Made by a program: the position numbers and the translations under genes
Part shown: positions 31,297-34,095 of the stretch, piece after piece
How the letters are laid out: each line of letters opens with the position of its first letter
Numbering within the stretch: position 1 is the first letter of the stretch
The notes under the pieces: generated by a model
The model's database searches: none
What the model was told of the DNA's origin: nothing
The model's input: only the letters and a program-made list of their open reading frames with translations
Assembly (NCBI GenBank): GCA_902810755.1
Contig: CADDYT010000064.1
Location: forward strand, 1-34,095
Length of the DNA: 34,095 nt
DNA from: Chloroflexota bacterium
GTDB lineage: Bacteria > Chloroflexota > Ktedonobacteria > Ktedonobacterales > Ktedonobacteraceae
Direction: 5' to 3'

Positions 31297-33354
31297 CTAC
31301 TTTGCTGCTATTGCCGCCTGGAATGCCGAAGCCATTGCGCCTGCCGACTGGTAGCGATCATCTGGCCGTTTAGCGAGCGCCTTTTGCACGACAGCTTCCA
31401 GTGCCGGGGGGACAGACACGCCAAAATTGCGCAGTGGTGGTGGCGCTGTATGGACATACTCATAGGGGACGCTGAACGGGCGATGCCCGCAGAGCAGTTC
31501 GTAGACGATGATGCCCAGGCTATAGATATCGCTGCGGTAATCGACCGGCAACCATTGATGCTGTTCGGGCGAGGCGTAAGCGGGGGTATACGGGCTATGA
31601 GAGCCGCTGGTGGTCAGCGCCGTCAAGGTCCCCTCCTCGAACTGGACGATGCCAAAATCTGAAAGCAGGATGCGCCCGTCGGTGTGGCGGAGGAGGTTGT
31701 GCGGCTTGAGGTCGCGATGGACCAGGTGCTGTCCGTGCGCATGATCGAGGGCCGATGCAACTTGCGCGAGCAGTGCTGCCACCCCCTGAACGGGGAGCGG
31801 ACGATGCCCGCTGGCCTGTAGCTCATCGGCCAGAGAGCCGCCAGGTATGTATGGCATGATGAGATAGGATATTGGCTGCTGCTGGTATTCGTACAGCGGC
31901 AATATATGCGGATGATCCATGCGCGCAAGGGCCTGTGCCTCCCGCTGGAAACGGCGCAGCAGTTTATCGAGTTGCTGCTGGTCGCCGCCGGAAGCGGTAA
32001 GCATTGCCAGCACTACCTTTACCGCGACCACGCGATCCAGGTGAGTCTGGCGCGCGCGATAAACCGCTCCGAAGCCGCCTTTTCCCAGCAACGCTTCGAT
32101 CTGGCAATTGCCCAGCGTGTGACCAATCAGGTCCTCCGGCGCCTGCAAACCGGTAAGGACAGAAGACGGGGTACCTGGTTGCCTGATCTCTGTTGACGTA
32201 TCGGGGCCTGTGGAGTTAATCGGCGGCGTGGAAGGGGTGGCTGGCATGCCGGTGCTGCTCGTTGCCGGGGTAGTCGGCGCCGGGTAGAGAGCGCGCACCG
32301 GAATGCCGGAAATATCACCCTGCATGGCGACGGGGATACGGAACGCCATACTGGCCGTTTCCGCGTCAACAAGATAGCGCAGCCGCGCCGTTCCCGCTAA
32401 ATCGGCGCCTCGATTGATGCCCCAGGGAAACCAGCTAAGCTGCCAGAGGCTCTGGCAGGCCATTTGCCACTCTTGATGATTTTGCGGGTAGACTAAGACC
32501 GGAGCAGCGGTACCTGTAGCCTGACCTGTGCTGAGTTCATCGATGAACATACGTCCGATTTGCTCTGCTGTTGCGGCTGCAGCTGCCGCTATGCTCGCGC
32601 GCAACAGGTAGGGCTGTTGCAGGTTCCGGGCATAGGTAGCATAGAGATGATACACGGCATCCCCTGCCGGGCCGCCTGCGTGGAGCAGCGATCTCATGCG
32701 CGAAGATGTGGCATGACTCAGGTGGCTCTGCTCCTGCGGGCTTAGCTGTGTTGGTTCCAGGTAAACGCTGACCATGCAGTCACTCTGACGGTGTAGCAAC
32801 GCCTCGAGCAACCGCAGTCGATTCTGGACGGTCCATGACCAGGGATAGGTGGCATAGACTTCATACTCGGTGTATGCCTCTTGCAGAACAAGCAGTTCCT
32901 CTGCTTTGCGCAATTCCGCTGCTACATGAAAGCGAAAAGGCGTGATATAGCGTGCCAGCGACGCCTCATCGAGCAGGGGTTGCAACTCGAAGCCGCTATC
33001 GGCAAAAAGGCGACCGGCGTAGCGTGCGAGCGCGAGGCAGTGGTCGCGGAAGCGAGCAGGCGGAATAGAAGGCGGGCGGCGCACCCGGCAGAGCAGGGCA
33101 ATGGCGATACCGGGCTGCGTTTCGGTACCGATGAAGCGCAAATCAAACGCCGTGATGCTGCTGCGCCAGAGCGCGTGGATCAGCCGTACCTGTAATTGCA
33201 GAGCTTCGTGCAGGCGCTCGCGCGGCGTAGAGCCGGTCAGCCAGGGCGAGGTGCGCATATCGGGCAAGAAGGGCAGGGCAAAACCCAGTAGCGCGTCAGG
33301 CTCTTGCCAGCCAGCAAGGGCCTGAGAGCGAATAAACGGCTCGCGGGCAGCCAT
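31297..33354 (-). CDS. Ser/Thr kinase fused to a conjugation-ATPase-like N-terminal region
   Basis: The C-terminal domain (about 410-685) is a complete Hanks kinase: GKGGFG (424-429), Lys 446 in VAVKVV, HRDLKPHN (546-553), DFG (566-568), SPEQ activation end and SDIYSLGIIVYELLCG. Residues 1-355 are not a kinase: a long alpha/beta region with ALWRSSITAFDLRFIG, LCRVR, YPWSW, YLEPTQLS and a closing TASMAFRIPVAMQGDISGIPV. This resembles the N-terminal part of VirB4/TraC- or HerA-like conjugation ATPases, which ends with a similar A-x-x-FR-x-P segment before their ATPase domain. A Pro/Thr-rich linker (356-405) joins the two. No Walker motifs remain. ATG 33354 has AGAGGT 5 nt upstream. A membrane protein gene lies 22 nt upstream. 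Confidence 0.85.
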   Translation of the reverse strand: MAAREPFIRSQALAGWQEPDALLGFALPFLPDMRTSPWLTGSTPRERLHEALQLQVRLIHALWRSSITAFDLRFIGTETQPGIAIALLCRVRRPPSIPPARFRDHCLALARYAGRLFADSGFELQPLLDEASLARYITPFRFHVAAELRKAEELLVLQEAYTEYEVYATYPWSWTVQNRLRLLEALLHRQSDCMVSVYLEPTQLSPQEQSHLSHATSSRMRSLLHAGGPAGDAVYHLYATYARNLQQPYLLRASIAAAAAATAEQIGRMFIDELSTGQATGTAAPVLVYPQNHQEWQMACQSLWQLSWFPWGINRGADLAGTARLRYLVDAETASMAFRIPVAMQGDISGIPVRALYPAPTTPATSSTGMPATPSTPPINSTGPDTSTEIRQPGTPSSVLTGLQAPEDLIGHTLGNCQIEALLGKGGFGAVYRARQTHLDRVVAVKVVLAMLTASGGDQQQLDKLLRRFQREAQALARMDHPHILPLYEYQQQPISYLIMPYIPGGSLADELQASGHRPLPVQGVAALLAQVASALDHAHGQHLVHRDLKPHNLLRHTDGRILLSDFGIVQFEEGTLTALTTSGSHSPYTPAYASPEQHQWLPVDYRSDIYSLGIIVYELLCGHRPFSVPYEYVHTAPPPLRNFGVSVPPALEAVVQKALAKRPDDRYQSAGAMASAFQAAIAAK

Positions 33355-33376
33355 AATGTACCTCTTTCAGACGAGA

Positions 33377-34095
33377 TCAGATGGCGCGGATGCGCTGCTT
33401 TGCCTGGTAGCCCAGCGGTGGCGGCGTAATCTGGCTGGCATCAAGCCCGACCTGCTTGACTGCGGTTTTCACCGTATCATCGGTTGCGTGTTCCATCAGC
33501 GCGATATCGTCCAGTTGAAAGTCGTTGAGTTTGTTGGGGCGAAGCAGAACCCAGAAATCTCTCTCAATCAGCCAGTAGACAAATGAGCGGATAGCCAGAA
33601 TGATGAAGACCAGGAGGATGGGAATGCTCAAGCCGGTGAAGAACGCTGCAATGGCGTATGAGAGAATGTTTCCCGTATAAAGCGCGTAGGGATCAGGACG
33701 AACGAAAAAACCGATGAACATGATGGCCGCGAACAGGATAGCGATGGCGATGCGCACATTGCTGATAGGCGGCAGGACAGTGGTTGCTCTTGAGATGTAG
33801 AGATCATTGCCGGCGGGCGCGGCGTAGACGAAGACGGTGGAGGTGCCGCGACGGGCGATCAGATAGTCGCGTTCCTCCATCATCAGGCCGCGTTCCATCA
33901 AGCGTTGCTGCGTGATAGTGAGGCCAACAATGTTACGCTGGCGGAGAATATCGAAAATAGCGGTGCGAGCGTTGTTTGCCTGTGCGGCGCCTCCATTGAC
34001 CAGCCAGGAATAATGGTATATCAGCGTCCCATAACCGGCGAAAGCGCGCCTGAGCGCGATCTGTCCCTGCCCTGTCCCCATCTGCACCGGCAAAG
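33377..34095 (-). CDS. Membrane protein, partial (runs off right edge)
   Basis: The visible 238 codons end at 33377; the frame is open to the window edge and the first start-like codon (TTG, 34093) is at the very edge, so the true start may lie outside. There is an N-terminal soluble part (about 1-105), then two hydrophobic stretches (about 112-131, VRIAIAILFAAIMFIGFFV; about 143-172, LSYAIAAFFTGLSIPILLVFIILAIRS), and a polar C terminus ending YQAKQRIRAI. No family was recognised. It precedes the chimeric kinase gene by 22 nt, so the two are probably one operon and the protein may be a membrane partner of that kinase or of a secretion-like complex further right. Confidence 0.6.
   Translation of the reverse strand, partial: LPVQMGTGQGQIALRRAFAGYGTLIYHYSWLVNGGAAQANNARTAIFDILRQRNIVGLTITQQRLMERGLMMEERDYLIARRGTSTVFVYAAPAGNDLYISRATTVLPPISNVRIAIAILFAAIMFIGFFVRPDPYALYTGNILSYAIAAFFTGLSIPILLVFIILAIRSFVYWLIERDFWVLLRPNKLNDFQLDDIALMEHATDDTVKTAVKQVGLDASQITPPPLGYQAKQRIRAI

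Overview
This window most resembles a chromosomal segment of a Chloroflexota bacterium, probably of the Ktedonobacteria type. That placement is inferred from gene content: FHA-linked Ser/Thr kinases, a DUF6391 protein, an IleRS with HHAWG/HKSKG signatures, a T-box leader and a slipin/NfeD pair. The DNA is moderately GC-rich, Shine-Dalgarno sites are strong (AGGAGG) and promoters are sigma70-like. No tRNA, rRNA, transposase or phage structural gene was seen.

Layout. (1) 1-7839, all on the minus strand: a promoter, then an ECF-like sigma factor, a small HTH protein, an ImmA/IrrE-type metallopeptidase, NurA nuclease, HerA translocase, Cas4, Cas1, Cas2, a leader with its own promoter, and a CRISPR array cut by the left edge. 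No interference (effector) gene is present. (2) 7890-10467, plus: a near-consensus promoter with a perfect palindrome on its -10 box drives an NfeD protease and a slipin, ending at a strong terminator. (3) pyrE on minus, then about 1 kb without genes that holds a strongly purine-biased stretch, a hairpin and a dispersed repeat. (4) 12099-15533, plus: a compact operon of a split ThDP decarboxylase (two subunits), a PF04199 cyclase-type hydrolase, an alpha/beta hydrolase and a DinB-fold protein. (5) Minus: a membrane-anchored PQQ-like propeller, and a T-box-controlled operon of a free-standing tRNA-editing protein and IleRS. (6) Plus: 2-oxoglutarate dehydrogenase E1 and E2, a kinase-zinc ribbon-FHA protein behind a structured leader, a DUF6391 membrane protein, a tandem rhodanese, an APH-fold kinase and a frameshifted zinc ribbon/TM/PKD gene. 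(7) Minus: a kinase with a conjugation-ATPase-like N-terminal region and a partial membrane protein.

The most interesting unit is 1-7839. A CRISPR adaptation module is arranged head-to-tail behind a HerA-NurA end-resection machine, which is itself preceded by a sigma factor/HTH/IrrE-type protease trio. A reasonable hypothesis is a stress-controlled device in which HerA-NurA makes or trims DNA ends that Cas4-Cas1-Cas2 capture as spacers. Joint transcription and function are inferred from order, strand and spacing only. Other items worth attention are the orphan ThDP/cyclase operon, the Cys-to-Asp change in the editing protein, the T-box, the kinase leader RNA and the chimeric kinase at the right end.
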